Origin: Metaphire vulgaris
Taxonomy: Eukaryota > Annelida > Clitellata > Crassiclitellata > Megascolecidae
Direction: 5' to 3'
Assembly: GCA_018105865.1 (NCBI GenBank)
Contig: CM030851.1
Location: 9,267,328 to 9,331,327 of the forward strand
Length of the DNA stretch: 64,000 bases
Every line of letters starts with the position of its first letter. The first letter of the stretch is position 1. The notes beneath the pieces were generated by a model. The model saw nothing but the letters and a program-made list of their open reading frames with translations, was not told where the DNA came from and did no database searches. Shown here in pieces: positions 1 through 11,956 of the stretch. A program made the translations under genes and the position numbers.

Positions 1-1320
1 ATATGACAGGAGAATGGCCAAACGATTTTAACAATCAATAATGATTCCGAATAAAAAGAAAGTAAATGCAATGGAATGCGAGGACCATAGAACTATCAGT
101 CTATTGTGTCACGCGGCGAAGATAATACTAAGGTCATTAAAAAGAGTACAAGCGAAAACAGATGCAATAGGATTCCTTGAGAGGATCAGTTTGGGTTTCG
201 GAAGGAAAAGGAACACGGGATGCAATCGGATGTTTAAGAATGCTAAGTGAGAACTTAAAATGGAAAAATATCTTTATATGCTTCGTGGATTACGAAAAAG
301 CATTTGACAAAGTAGATTGGAGGATTTTGATGAGTGGAAAATTTTGGGAGTGGATTGGAGAGACAGAAGACTGATAGTTTGCCTATACCTTGGACAGTCA
401 GTGAAGGGGAGAATAGAGGGAGAACTGATGAATCGTGTATGATTGGGAGAGGAGTAAGGCAGGGGACGTCCACTGTCACCGCTGTTGTTTAACATATACA
501 TCGAAGAATTAGTACAAGAGGCGATGGAGAATACAGATAAGGTTAAAAGTCGGAGGAGTACTACTAAAGGCGCTGCGCTTCGCAGAATCAGGCCATGCTA
601 GCAAGCAATCAAAAAGGGCTTCAGGAAGTAATGGATAAACTGATACAAGTGTCAGAAAAGTATGGAATGAGAATCAATACAAAAAGACTAAAGTTATGGT
701 AATAAGTAAAAAGAAGGAATGAGAGTAGACATAAAGGTTTACGGACAGATCATAGAGCAAGTGAAGGAATTTAGCTATCTAGGAAGTCTGATAACAACTG
801 ATGCCAGATGCAATAAAGAGATAAGAAGACGTATAGCCCTCAAAAGAATTTTACAAGAGAAAGGACCTGATGCAAAGTAAACTAAAACTAAACCAAAAAG
901 ACTTGGTAAAAATTGATATGGAGTGTGGCGTTGTATGGGGCGGAGACGTGGACAATGAGAAAGGAAGATATAAAACGATTAGAGGCTTTTGAAATGTGGA
1001 TTTGGAGGAAAATGCTAAAAGTAAAATACACAGAGCATAAGACAAACTGGGAAGTCATGAAGGAGATTTAAGAAGAAAGAAGCCTGATAGATACAATCCG
1101 GAAAAGGCAGAGAAATTGGATGGGACATGTCCTCCGGCATGACTCTTTACTAAGAACAATAATCGAAGGAAAAATGGAGGGGAGAGTCTGAGAAAGATGA
1201 TGTTGGAGTGGATGATGAATAAAGGATATCAGGAACTCAAAGAAGAAGCAAGCAATCGATCGGAGTGGAGAAACTGGATACCTGGACCTGTTTAGAGACA
1301 GAAACACTGATGATGATATA
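1..1320 (+). mobile_element. Decayed non-LTR retrotransposon (LINE), RT and 3' part
   Basis: Broken reading frames read like a LINE reverse transcriptase. Near 285-320 there is the segment FVDYEKAFDKVDW, typical of RT domain 3/A. At about 955-1150, in another frame, comes the usual C-terminal stretch of such elements (RLEAFEMWIWRKMLK, then RKRQRNWMGHVLRHD). Frames change several times and stops interrupt them, so this is a relic. The 5' part lies beyond the window. It probably sits in an intron upstream of the kinase exon at 1769. Confidence 0.85.
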
Positions 1321-1426
1321 TAGGCCTATAACGAATTAGGTCGATTTAGTGAAAGAACGTGAAGTCAAATAGTCCAAGTATCAGCGTTTTAACTTACATA
1401 GGTCCTAATCATTGTCTTAAATTGCA

Positions 1427-1429
<3 letters not shown>

Positions 1430-1490
<61 letters not shown>

Positions 1491-1491
1491 T
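1430..1491. repeat. (AAT)n microsatellite
   Basis: About 20 uninterrupted units of ATA/AAT follow the LINE relic. It gives long isoleucine frames on the minus strand that are not coding. Confidence 0.95.
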
Positions 1492-1768
1492 CCTGAGGCA
1501 TCCATTTGATGGGAATGAAAAGGTTTCCAGAGGGGAAACAATTCCCGCTAGAAAGTGGCCCGAATTTAGTTAGGCCTACTACTGTTTGATGAAAACATGA
1601 TAATACTAAGATGAGGTGGAACATTTTTGGGGCGAGATTAGTCCGACTACCACTGTTTGCTAAAAAAAGTTGATGGGGGGATAGTGAGATACACTGTTCA
1701 GCAAATTGCCCCGACATGTACTGATGTAGCAATGCAGTCTGAATAACAAACGATTACGAACGTTGCAG

Positions 1769-4700
1769 GTTATAAGGCAGAGGTGGATCTGTGGTCCATG
1801 GGAATCATTCTTTACATTCTACTCAGCGGTTATCCGCCATTTCGTTCCAGTGTAAATGACGACGCCGAACTGTTCACTCTGATTCAATTCGGGGATTTCG
1901 TTTTTGACCCCCCTCATTGGAATCACGTGACCGAAGGTAATAATACCAGTGACTCTTATATCGGACCAAAGGCGGCTCTACGGGGGGAGCGTGCCCCCCC
2001 ATTTGAATGTCTGGTTCTCTGGTTCCCCAATGACCCCATAATTATTTAGTGCATTCATTCTAAGCAACTGGACTAGTCCAGGTTTATGAAAAATAGTTGG
2101 CCCCAATGATTAGAAGTTGCCACTACAGCTGCCATGCACCTCCACCCCCCACTTGCCAAATCCTGGAGCCACCACAGTATCGGACGTCTGAAATGCTAGT
2201 GCAGACTTAAGATTACTTCAAATCAAGCTACGATGTGTCTAATTTTATAACAGAACTCATATTTATACTCTAAACTTATTTTTATGGGCCTATATTTATT
2301 CTTGTCACAAAACAAAACTAAACCAGGCCGTGTGTTTGTTTGTTTAAATACGCGTTTTTATCAAACAGTCTCGCACTGGCGTCACTCGATGCGACACAAT
2401 TGGGGAATATTCAATCGTTCATAGAGGTCAGACAAGTAGAACACATCTCGAAAATCCCAAAGTCTTGACGAGCAAAAACCCTTTTCGACCAATTTCCCTC
2501 ATTTTTATTTCAAACCATAATAAAACTTCCCCTTAAAAAAATATAATAAAACTTGTTTTCTTAGCTACTGGGACCTGACGAGCAATTAAAGGTCATCCGT
2601 AATGAGTTTTGAAGGTTTTTAGAACTTTTCCGGAAATTTCTGAAAATTTCCGGATTTCTTTTCGGCCACTACTTTTTCCGAAAAGTTACATCCCTACCCT
2701 AGGCAGATTTGAATTTTCGCCCATTCACAGAAACCGATTACGATAACACTTGGCACCATGAGGATCAAGGAAAATTGAAAACATGCAAATATGCTCTATA
2801 ACTGTATCTATGCTCAGTGTTCGTATTTGATTTGAGCATATCAGAAATTGTGGGCATTTTTATCAATAACTTAATCTCGGACATCTCCTTTTTCTGTTGT
2901 TCAGCACGTCTTTAGCTCCACCAACCTTCTTATAATATGGAATACCCGACATTTTTATCTTAATTTTCTGCAAAGAATACAATGCACTATTATAAACAAA
3001 TTGTGATAAATTGCAAAGGATTTCAAAGAATAGAGAGAATTGCAAAAGGGCAACATCTAAACAAAGAGTATGATCTTTAAAAAGTTGACTGAATTTAAAT
3101 TTAACTAAGAAACACAATAACCTGAATTTAAGTTTAAATTTTTCAATACGTGAACCCGGGTTCGTGTGACCGACCGCAGAGATCTTTGCGGTAATTGCGG
3201 AAAGGGAAATTGCGGCTTCGATTCTGTTCACAGTCCACAATCTACTGACATTTTGTCTGTGGGTCTGACACACACAGTTGGTGGCTGTAGCTCACTGTTT
3301 CCCAAACTGTGGGTCGCGACCCAAAAGTGGGTGGCAGGGATCAGTCTCGTGGGTCCCGGGGTATAGCGAAATTTAGATTCAAAAGTGTCATTTTCTAACC
3401 AATACCACAATATCACAAGCCTTGAAAGTTGCAAGTAGGCTTAGGTTTAAAGAAATTTATATGCCTGCTTCACTCCATATACGGCTTATATTAAAATGAT
3501 TAGTGCTCTATCTAATTTAGTTGACAATATGTTTGCAGGGTCGCGGCATGTTACATAGCCGCTAAAGAAAGTCACAAAGTTCCACAAATTTGGAAAACCC
3601 TGAGCTATAGTGCTTTTAAAAAGTAATCTTATTTCGCAACTAGAAAGATGCTCGCTTCGCTCGCGTACAGGATAATACTATTATACTAATATCTATCCAC
3701 TTCGCGCAATGCTCGCTTCGCTCACTTCGCGATCAGTGCAGGCTCGCTTCGCTTCGCTCGAGGCAACGAATATTCCAGGACGACCAATCAGAACGCTCAC
3801 CCAGCCAACCAATCAGAACGCTTGAAGGTAACCAATGCGAACATCACACAGCCAACCAATCAGAACTCTCGAACGCTTGAAGGTAACCAATCAGATCGCT
3901 CACACAGCCAACCAATCAGAGCGCTTGAAGGTAACAGACATACAGAGGAAGGATTTTAATATTATAGATAACGCAAAGAAAGCGTATTCCGACCATTTTG
4001 CTCTGAAACTCCGCTAACAATGAGGAATCTCTTGGGCCGAATTAGAAATCCTAGCGGTTAAGCGATTTTGTCATACTCATAGGATTTTTAGGACGCGTAA
4101 TAAAGGTATGTTCCTGGCAAAACTTTAGAGATGATTTTCAATAAATTTCAATATTTATTTATCTCATTTTGTCCTATTTGGCAAACATATGAAAAATTCT
4201 GCCTAATATATTTGCCATATTTTTCATTCGAATTGAATCAGCAGCTTTTGCTTTGCCATTTATTCAAAACTCAGAAGACTCTTTCAACTAACGTTCGCCA
4301 GATGGCCAAATTACATGCTATGATAAGGGTCGCGGCACGTTACAAAATCGCTGAAGTGGACCGCGGTTCCAAATTGTCTGGGAAACCCCACCGTAAGACG
4401 ATATTTCACATAACAAATAGCAAGTATGTTAAAAAAAGGAAGTACCCATTAATTTTAGTCTAATTAAGTGTTATTACAAACAAGATTAAAATTACGACAA
4501 CAGTGCTCATGTCAGTGACGTCATGCAACCCGCTATTATTTATGCCAAGCAGGGATATTTTTACACCCCGTAACACCCCCAACACCCCCAATTTGAGGTT
4601 GACACCCCCCAAAATTGGTAATGCGACAATGGTATGCATACAAAATGCATGCTAATTAGCTCAGAACACCCCCAAATGGATAAGGACACCCCTCCAACTT

Positions 4701-5548
4701 TTATTCTCGGATGACCTTTTTTGCTTGTCAGAGGTTTTTTGAGACTTTTTAAGTTTTTTGGTTGCTTTTGGGACTTGATAACGTTTTTTGCTTGTCAGCC
4801 TTTTTCTGGCAGAGACTTCAAAATTCCGGCACCTCCCAGATTTTCCCGACTCTCCCCAAATTCAAAATCCTAGAAATAACACTGATGCCAAGAATAGCAA
4901 AGGAAATAAAATAATATTAAGTTATATTCATTCATTCATTCATTCATTCATTATTCTATTTAAAAACGCCCCTCCAAAAATTTTGTCCCGTTTTATTTCG
5001 CCCCTAAAATTTTTTCGCCCCTAGGCAGTGCCTAAACTGCCTAAGCCTTAAGGTGGCCCTGACCATAAGGCACAAAACATTGGGGGGGGGGGTAATTGAT
5101 ATTCTGTCCTCTTACTAATTATTGGGGGACCGTCCCCCGTGTTTTACGCCCTTGGTATCAAAGACGATGAGAGTCTAAACCTTGGTTCAAGCTGTAATTT
5201 AATAGTTCGATGTATGAGTTGGGATATCTGGTAATTCCTTTGCATCTAGAAGTTATATTTCTTAGCGAAGATAGTTATATCCTAACTTAGATCCGAGACT
5301 CCGAGTCATCCTGCATTATTTATTTAAATAGCACTGGTCACTATAGTTTCTACGATTAATAGTGATTATATTTAATTATTTCAGAGGCGATGGATCTCAT
5401 ACGCGGTCTGTTGGAAAAAACAGTTCAGAAAAGATTAAAAGCCTCCGAAGTCTTAACTCATCCTTGGATTCTGGACAAAGATTCTTCGTCATCACACCAA
5501 AGAGCTTCAACATTAGGCCTACAACTATCACAGAACAAGATGACGTAG
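1769..5548 (+). CDS. Ser/Thr protein kinase, CaMK group, DCLK-like; last two exons
   Basis: Two exons encode the C-terminal lobe of a protein kinase. Exon A (1769-1936) follows TTGCAG and ends CCGAAG/GTAATA. It begins YKAEVDLWSMGIILYILLSG, which is kinase subdomain IX (the D-x-W-S-x-G motif), then PPFRS, ELFTLIQFGDF and PPHW. Exon B (5385-5548) follows ATTTCAG and reads EAMDLIRGLLEKTVQKRL...LTHPWILD, subdomain XI with its invariant Arg, then a Ser-rich tail of about 23 residues ending at TAG 5546-5548. The phases match: a single g joins ag to give Glu. The ELF..IQ.G....PP.W and HPWI pattern recalls doublecortin-like kinases (DCLK), though CHK2- and PKD-like kinases share parts of it. The ATP-binding lobe and catalytic loop must lie upstream of the window. 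The kinase assignment is firm; the subfamily is inferred. Confidence 0.87.
1972..2178. mobile_element. hAT-like MITE, GGCGGCTCTAGG family, degraded copy
   Basis: The left end GGCGGCTCTACGG is matched by an inverted right end (CAAATCCTGGAGCCACC). The interior resembles the copies at 6462-6634 and 46498-46674 in the opposite orientation, sharing CCACCCCCCACTTGCCAAAT and AGTTGCCACT-type segments. No clean target duplication was seen. It lies in the kinase intron just after the exon A donor. Confidence 0.55.
2180..3640. other. Kinase intron, no gene seen
   Basis: AT-rich intronic sequence. Open frames of up to 136 codons have no recognisable domain. GTGGGTCGCGACCCAAAAG near 3309 resembles the ends of a widespread hAT-derived repeat, but no partner end was found. 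Confidence 0.5.
3645..3950. repeat. GCTTCGCTCG-rich block followed by a CCAATCAG minisatellite
   Basis: From 3650 to 3760 the motif GCTCGCTTCGCTC recurs. From about 3783 to 3935 the unit AACCAATCAGAACGCTTGAAGGT recurs with variable spacers (CTCACACAGCC), giving about six CCAATCAG or near copies, all on one strand. It lies in the kinase intron and is probably the subterminal array of a DNA transposon. Confidence 0.75.
4550..4884. mobile_element. hAT-like MITE, CAGGGATATTTTTACACC family
   Basis: Starts CAGGGATATTTTTACACCCC and ends CCTAGAAATAACACTG, with the 8-bp direct repeat ATGCCAAG on both sides (4542-4549 and 4885-4892). The interior has runs of ACACCCCC and GATGACCTTTTTTGCTTGTC, shared with copies at 44442, 52674 and 62904. 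Size, 8-bp duplication and CAG/CTG ends indicate a non-autonomous hAT element. Confidence 0.85.
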
Positions 5549-5624
5549 GCCTAATTGGCGAAATGTCTACGGTCTGCTGTCTTCTGCATTCCCGGGTCAA
5601 GACCAAACACAGAAGACCAACAAT

Positions 5625-5630
5625 AATAAA
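5625..5630 (+). terminator. Candidate poly(A) signal of the kinase gene
   Basis: AATAAA lies 77 bases after the kinase stop codon. The motif is common in AT-rich DNA, so this rests on position only. Confidence 0.5.
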
Positions 5631-5992
5631 TTATTACAGCCAGTGTTTATTCTAGGCCTTCTCTGGGAGGAAATCCCCCCAAGTTTTAAAATCCCCCCCC
5701 AAATTTATATGTTGGCTGGGGGATGGAAATCCCCCCCAAAAAGTGTGGAGACTCAGACCTTGTCCCTCCCAAACATTTCAAAATACCCCAATGTCAAGGT
5801 GGCTAGAATAAACACTGATTACAGCTGCCTAATACTGTACCTACTGTCAACAACTATGTAACAGCAAATTCCATCGCAAACACTCAAATTCAATAAATTG
5901 CAGACCAACTTATACAGTAAATAGCAGTTGTATGGCTTACGGCCTTTTGCACCAAAGAAATGGCTTAAATTCTTGTTGGGCTGGCAAACATC

Positions 5993-5996
<4 letters not shown>

Positions 5997-6069
<73 letters not shown>

Positions 6070-6123
6070 TTTTATCAAGTTTTTATCAGTACTTCGGTCC
6101 AAGATGTCATTTATTTTAAACGG

Positions 6124-6165
<42 letters not shown>
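5997..6165. repeat. Two (TA)n microsatellites
   Basis: About 68 bases of (AT)n at 5997-6065 and about 40 bases at 6125-6164, separated by unique DNA. CCAAGATGTCATTTATTTTA occurs at about 6099 and again at 6192, so the array and its flank appear to have been duplicated. Confidence 0.95.
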
Positions 6166-6461
6166 CTTAAAACACAATTTTTATCCCGCTCCAAGATGTC
6201 ATTTATTTTACACAGGGACACAGGGTAACGTGTTAGCTTGCTTAATGTCAACAATACTCACAAAGACCATACACACTAATCTAGTGAAAGTAACCGAGTA
6301 ATTGCTGTAGCCTACAAGAAGATTGAATATCATAATAGAGGAATCAGCAGTCTCCTATTTTAAACTTCCCAATAAGTTTGAACAAGATAAACAACCGCAG
6401 TAATTAAAGTGACAATGTTTTCCTGCAGTTGCAATGTAACATAGTTTTATTACGTGAAGTG

Positions 6462-6634
6462 CAGTGGCGGCTCTAGGATTTGATTTGGCAAGTGGGGGGG
6501 GCGTTGGGGTGGCAACTTCTAAGCATGGGGTCAACCATTTGTTGATAGGTACTGTATGTAGTAGTAAGTATAGAGTCCCAACAGGGGGCCAGGCATTCAA
6601 CAGAGGCACGGGCACCCATGTGGAGCCGCCATTG
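6462..6634. mobile_element. hAT-like MITE, CAGTGGCGGCTCTAGG family
   Basis: Starts CAGTGGCGGCTCTAGGATTT and ends GTGGAGCCGCCATTG. The interior (AACTTCTAAGCATGGGGTCA, TAGTAGTAAGTATAG) is closely matched at 46498-46674. The 8 bases on each side match only in part (GTGAAGTG and GTGAGCAT). Confidence 0.75.
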
Positions 6635-7135
6635 GTGAGCATATCAGTAAAGACGATAGAGTAAGGTAGATTTGCTGATTATGGTATTCACTCAATTGCA
6701 TGTTTACCATTCCCAGTTGATGAAATGGGACCAGACTTAAAGCACAGTAATTTAAATTAAGCGTAAACATAAGTGTAATTTAAGCACCTAAAAGTAACTA
6801 CTGCGGCACTACCCTCGTAAACACTATAAAAATTCATAAGATTTTACTTACTTACTTACTTCAACAGTCAAGAAGACATTAAGCAAGTCAACATACCACA
6901 GAACAATTACGATTCTAACAAACAACATTATTTTCTACCTCAAAGCTCAAGAACAACAACAAACATTCATCATCTGTTTTTATTTCGTTTGCGGCAAACA
7001 CTACGGCCAAAGACTGAACTTTAATTAGACATTTGCAAGCATGTTCCATTTGTTCACAATTTTAACCTATGGCCAGTATAACAATGCATCTTGCACAGAT
7101 GCAAAAGATCCACACATATATGCACGCGTGTATAC

Positions 7136-7156
7136 ACACACACACACACACACACC
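7136..7156. repeat. (CA)n microsatellite
   Basis: Short ACACAC run followed by CCCACCCAC. Confidence 0.8.
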
Positions 7157-8567
7157 CACCCACTTCTACCAGCATAAAAAAATTGTTAAAGCTGCAGGAT
7201 TTTAAGCCTTAACTATCTTAATTTTAGAATTAGAACATTTAGGACATAATTAAAATATGTTGCAAAATGAAGTAAATAATTTAGGATAAACATACACTGT
7301 TCAGAGATTCTGATAACTCGAGCTTAGCGCATACAATTACTATTAGATCTGCATCAAGCTTCCATTAAATTATCAAAGCAGTCGTTGAATACATTGCAAA
7401 CCTATTAACCTGCCTTGAGAACAATTGCGATAAAACACTTTCTGATCTCAAATATAAAATGAAGAAAGAATGAAATTCACAAAAAATAAAAACAAAAACA
7501 TAAAGATGGAGAATCTTCCTGTTGGATTATCTGACAACTGTACCAATAAGCATTTCAGTTTTCAATTGTGCCAGTGCATAAACAGAGACCGTCTCATAAC
7601 GTGATAAAAAAGCTTCAAAATCAATGTCAAAATTTAAATAAATATTAAAGTATTCAATAAATTGTAAATCCTTTAAATCAACATCAATCCCCCCTAACAG
7701 CTATTCATATTATGGTATTGTTGTTCTTGAAGGCAGAGGCATTTACACAGAAGCCGGCAAAATGCAAACATAAAACTCGACGAGAGATTGATTCTAAACA
7801 TCCTTCATTAACTTTTACGAAACACCAACAAGTCTACTAAAATACCGACACCCTTTCTAATTGCAAATCAAAATCCTTTAAAAATTTATAAAGACATTGA
7901 TTATTCGCCCAAAACAGACCAATAACACATACACAATTCTGATAAAAGTTCTCTATCATATAAAACAACATCCTGAAAAACAGGATAAATATTTAATATC
8001 GGTAGAGAAATGAATTTGAAGCACAAAAGGCCTATTCAAATACATTTCTACGTCCCATCTACTTCAAGTTACTATTTTCTCGCAACTCAAATTCTGACAA
8101 AAATGTATCACATCGAAGACAAGCCATGATGTTCTTTCCTCTGCAGTCAAAACCTGCAGATAAAATTTCATATAAAATTTTCACACCACTGTTTCGCTGT
8201 TCAAAGTTTCCCTTGACACTTGTGGACTAGATTTCACACAAATTAATTTAAAATTTAAAGTGAGTAGGTGAGGTTTGGCGAGTGAGATTCATAGCGGACC
8301 AGTTTAACAAACTTCATGCAGGCAACTGACAAATTCAATCATTCAAACCAACAGATTAAAAATTAACCAATGATGATAGAATAAAAAACAATATTCTTCA
8401 AAAATGATTAAAAAAACCGAATTCAGAATTTAAAAAACTAGGCACTGTTACAATTCTAAATGTCATCATCTTCATCAATTAATCAATCAATCAAAAGGCA
8501 AATATTGATTTTAAAATCAATATATTTAAAGTTGAGAATGCACTCCATTGTCACTAAAATGCAAAGG

Positions 8568-8947
8568 GTCATTGCATAATTACGTAACCCTGGAGGGTGA
8601 GTGAGGTCCTTGAAAACGTTACGTCGGTAAGTGGGTGTGAGCTTAATGTTATGTAATGCCTTCAAAAACCAGTTTACCCACGGTAAAGAGCTACAGCTAG
8701 AGATTTTTGGGCATATCAGCCATTATTATACTACGTTATGTTTAGCATTAATATCTGCCATCAAACAGCAGAGAGACAGCATATTAAAGACGTCATAGCT
8801 ATATGCACGTAGCGTATTAATGACGGCATATTTGTTACCTACTGCCAAGTTGGGTCTATTGAAACATTACTACCGGTAAATCATTACTGGATGGGCGTAG
8901 GTGGGTCAAAAAAGGTAATTTCCAGCATTACATAATTATGCAATGAC
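8568..8947. mobile_element. MITE with 20-bp inverted ends
   Basis: GTCATTGCATAATTACGTAA at 8568-8587 is repeated inverted as TTACATAATTATGCAATGAC at 8928-8947, with one mismatch in 20. A second inverted pair lies just inside the left end (TTATGTAATGC near 8650). No clear target duplication was found, so the superfamily is unknown. Confidence 0.7.
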
Positions 8948-9758
8948 ACCAAACTATTTCTTTAAAATCTGTACATAAAAACTGATGCAAATAAAACAAA
9001 CGAGTTCAAAATTTTAACTGGCATCTTCATCATTTTAAAACACAAATGCAGAGTCCTCCCTATGGCACAATTCACATGGCAATGGCACTGATAAATTGAA
9101 AAGCAAAACACTATAAAAAACAATATCTGACAAATTTTGATATAAATAAATTACCGGTATACGTGACAAAAGTAGAAAATCTATATAACACTCCTGAATT
9201 CGGTAATTAACCAGCAAAACAAGAATACCAACAAACAGATGCCCAACTGTAAAATTCACCTTACCCAAGACAATAACAACTCATCAGAAAGACTGAAAGT
9301 CAGAAAATTGTAGATCTTAATACAGAGCTACCAACATAACATCAAATCTACAGAAGTATGGCTGGAAGAAGGTAACGTGCAATCTTAGTAATTGCCTGTG
9401 ATGTAAATAACCACAGTAAAACTACAGGCCTTTGGCCATCGTATGGAATGAACGTCTAAAGGTCCAACTCGTTTTAGTATAAAATACTGTATCTTTCTTC
9501 ATAGCAATGTTCATTCCTAGCTTCATAAATCTACTATAACTTGTGTGCTACATAAAATGGATCAAGCATTTGTACACTCTGTATTAAATGCAAATGACTA
9601 ACAGCAATATATACACAATACAAACTCAAGCTTCACAGTACATGCAAGTGAGTACATCCAGGCATGCACACATACACAATTCTAATGGCAGATAGTTTTC
9701 ATTTTAAAACACTGTTGATTCTAGTGTACAGAAGTTAGCAATAACTAAAATTCTGCTT

Positions 9759-9838
9759 TTAACCCCTTTACCGGCCGTGACGCATATATGCGTCCATTTT
9801 ACATTGCGTTACATATAAATGGCCGGTAAAGGGGTTAA
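9759..9838. mobile_element. 80-bp piggyBac-like MITE
   Basis: TTAA at both edges encloses perfect 14-bp inverted ends (CCCCTTTACCGGCC). The interior GCATATATGCGTCCATTTTA is shared with an equally long copy at 26717-26796 (GGATATATCCGTCCATTTTA). TTAA duplication is typical of piggyBac elements. Confidence 0.8.
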
Positions 9839-10481
9839 GATAAAAATTGAACCACACAGAGATGATTGTGGATTCAGCAGTTCTTGCCAAGTTACAAAAT
9901 AATTCGATAATGATAGTATATCAGGATATTTTCGCTTAACTCTTACTTTATGTTCAGTATTCAAGTTGCACAATAATAAATTAATAAATAGTGAAAATGC
10001 ATAAGAAATGACTAGAAAACATTGCATTCAAATTGGAGCTCTTTCTGCATGCATGAGCTGAATAAAGATCACTAGAATATCTTAAATATCTTAAATATCT
10101 ACACAATGCAGACTAAGTTCAAAAATGGAATGATCTGATTTTGCAGTGACTTCATTACAATATTCTAGCAAATTCAGAACAACCAATAAACAGACCATAT
10201 ATAAGTTGGACACAAAACAAAAATGTAAATGTCTAAACTCCATGCAACAACTAGAGCACTCAATTTGTTTTCTTCAAAAAATTTTTCTACAGTAAATTCT
10301 GATTAATTCAGTAAACAAGAAACAATTGTAGGAACAGCAATAGCAGGAGAAAATTGCGACTGAAATTTCTGAAAATCTCGATACGTTTTTCTAACTAGAA
10401 ATAACACGCTAAGCCTTTCAGCAGGTAATCCAATATACCAAAACATTGAAAACAAACACATCTTCTTCTAGTAATGTTCTC

Positions 10482-11915
10482 TCATACGTAGTGTGTTTTT
10501 GAGACTGAAATATCAGCTACATCGGCACCGACACGCTCAAGAAGATGGCGTTGAACCTTTACTATATTTCCACTGTCGACAATCCCCTCCAACTCCACGG
10601 AAGAATCAAGGTCATCGGGATCACTGGGACTTCTTGACGTCGTCGCGTCCTGTTCGTCAACCCATATGGGCTCAAAAGTGACGTAGTTCTTAAGGTAACT
10701 GAGCTTGCATGGCAGATTCATTCGGTTGAAATGATCACATTCACTCGAGTCCATTTTTGCAAGGAACTTGTGGTAGGCAGCTGTTTCGAGCATCAGGCTT
10801 TCAATCTGCTCGTCGCCGAGCATCGTCGCACTCGCAAAACTGCTCGCAGGACTTTCCGTTTCGGAGTTCCCGTCGCCCAGAAAATCGTCGTGACTCCGGT
10901 TTGGCCGAAGGTACGGCCGCGATGATTTCGACCGACTAATGGAAGCCATAATCTCAGCGTTGCATCGAATCTGATCTGGATCGGAATCAGGCAATCCTCC
11001 AGGAATCCCAAACGGCATTCGCGGCGAACATGGAGAAGTAGTCAACGAAACCGCTTGTCGAGAAACGATTTTCTTTTTCACCGGCCTTTTGTCCAAAGCG
11101 GCAACACCGTTAATTCTGTCGGGTTTAAAGTTCAATCCTTTATTGACAGTTGATGGCAATACATACTTATCTTTTGCCGGCAATTTAGACCCTTGGAGCG
11201 AATTTCTAGACACTGGAAACCCTCTGCCGAGAACATTCAATGGATCTTTAAGAACCTGGCATTCAGCTATAGCGGTTCCTTTGGCTTCCCTCGTGACAGG
11301 CGGAACGAGGTCAACGAAGACCTCTTCCTCTTCCTCGGAAGACTCTGACGAGTTCATTAGCGGATGATAGATTACGCTGCCGCCGCCGTTCTGTTTCAAA
11401 AGACGCTTTTGTCTGCGGCGTGCCTCTCGTCTCTTCTTGTGAATTCCGTCGCTGATTCCTTCGAGGTTACGCAAGGTATCCGCATAAATTGCCTTCGCTT
11501 TGACAATCAAAGTTTCCAACTCTGAAACCTTATTCTTTTGTTCCTACGAATAATACATCACACAAATTAGGCATACCGGTGCTAATAAGTCGAGAATTAC
11601 AATAGTGCCCATACTGACTAGAAAAATCTCCCAACTTAATTACCCGATATGGAACAGAACTAATTTGGAAATGGAATGTAGAAGAAGTCTCTAATAAAAT
11701 TGCTAAACATACAGTACCGGTATTTGCACTCCATAAAGGGTTACAACTAGGGCTGTCAATTTTTGTTAAAATGCTGTCCAGGTAGACACCCAAATTTTGT
11801 ATGGATACCCGGGTACCTGAATTAGCATAATCTCTGTTGTGGCCTCTTATCTCTACACCCAATTAAATAACTACACTCCCCTCCACTCCAGGCCCTGCAA
11901 CTAATGATAGAATCA

Positions 11916-11956
<41 letters not shown>

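Larger units (their letters stand above)
6840..10481 (-). other. Gene-poor AT-rich stretch, possible long 3' UTR of SH3BP5
   Basis: This 3.6-kb stretch follows the SH3BP5 stop codon on the minus strand. It looks mostly unique, has no convincing reading frame and holds two small DNA elements (8568-8947 and 9759-9838). The first canonical minus-strand AATAAA that I noticed is near 6979, so the 3' UTR could be long, but my scan may have missed a closer one. A (TTAC)n tail near 6845 marks a retroelement end. Confidence 0.3.
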
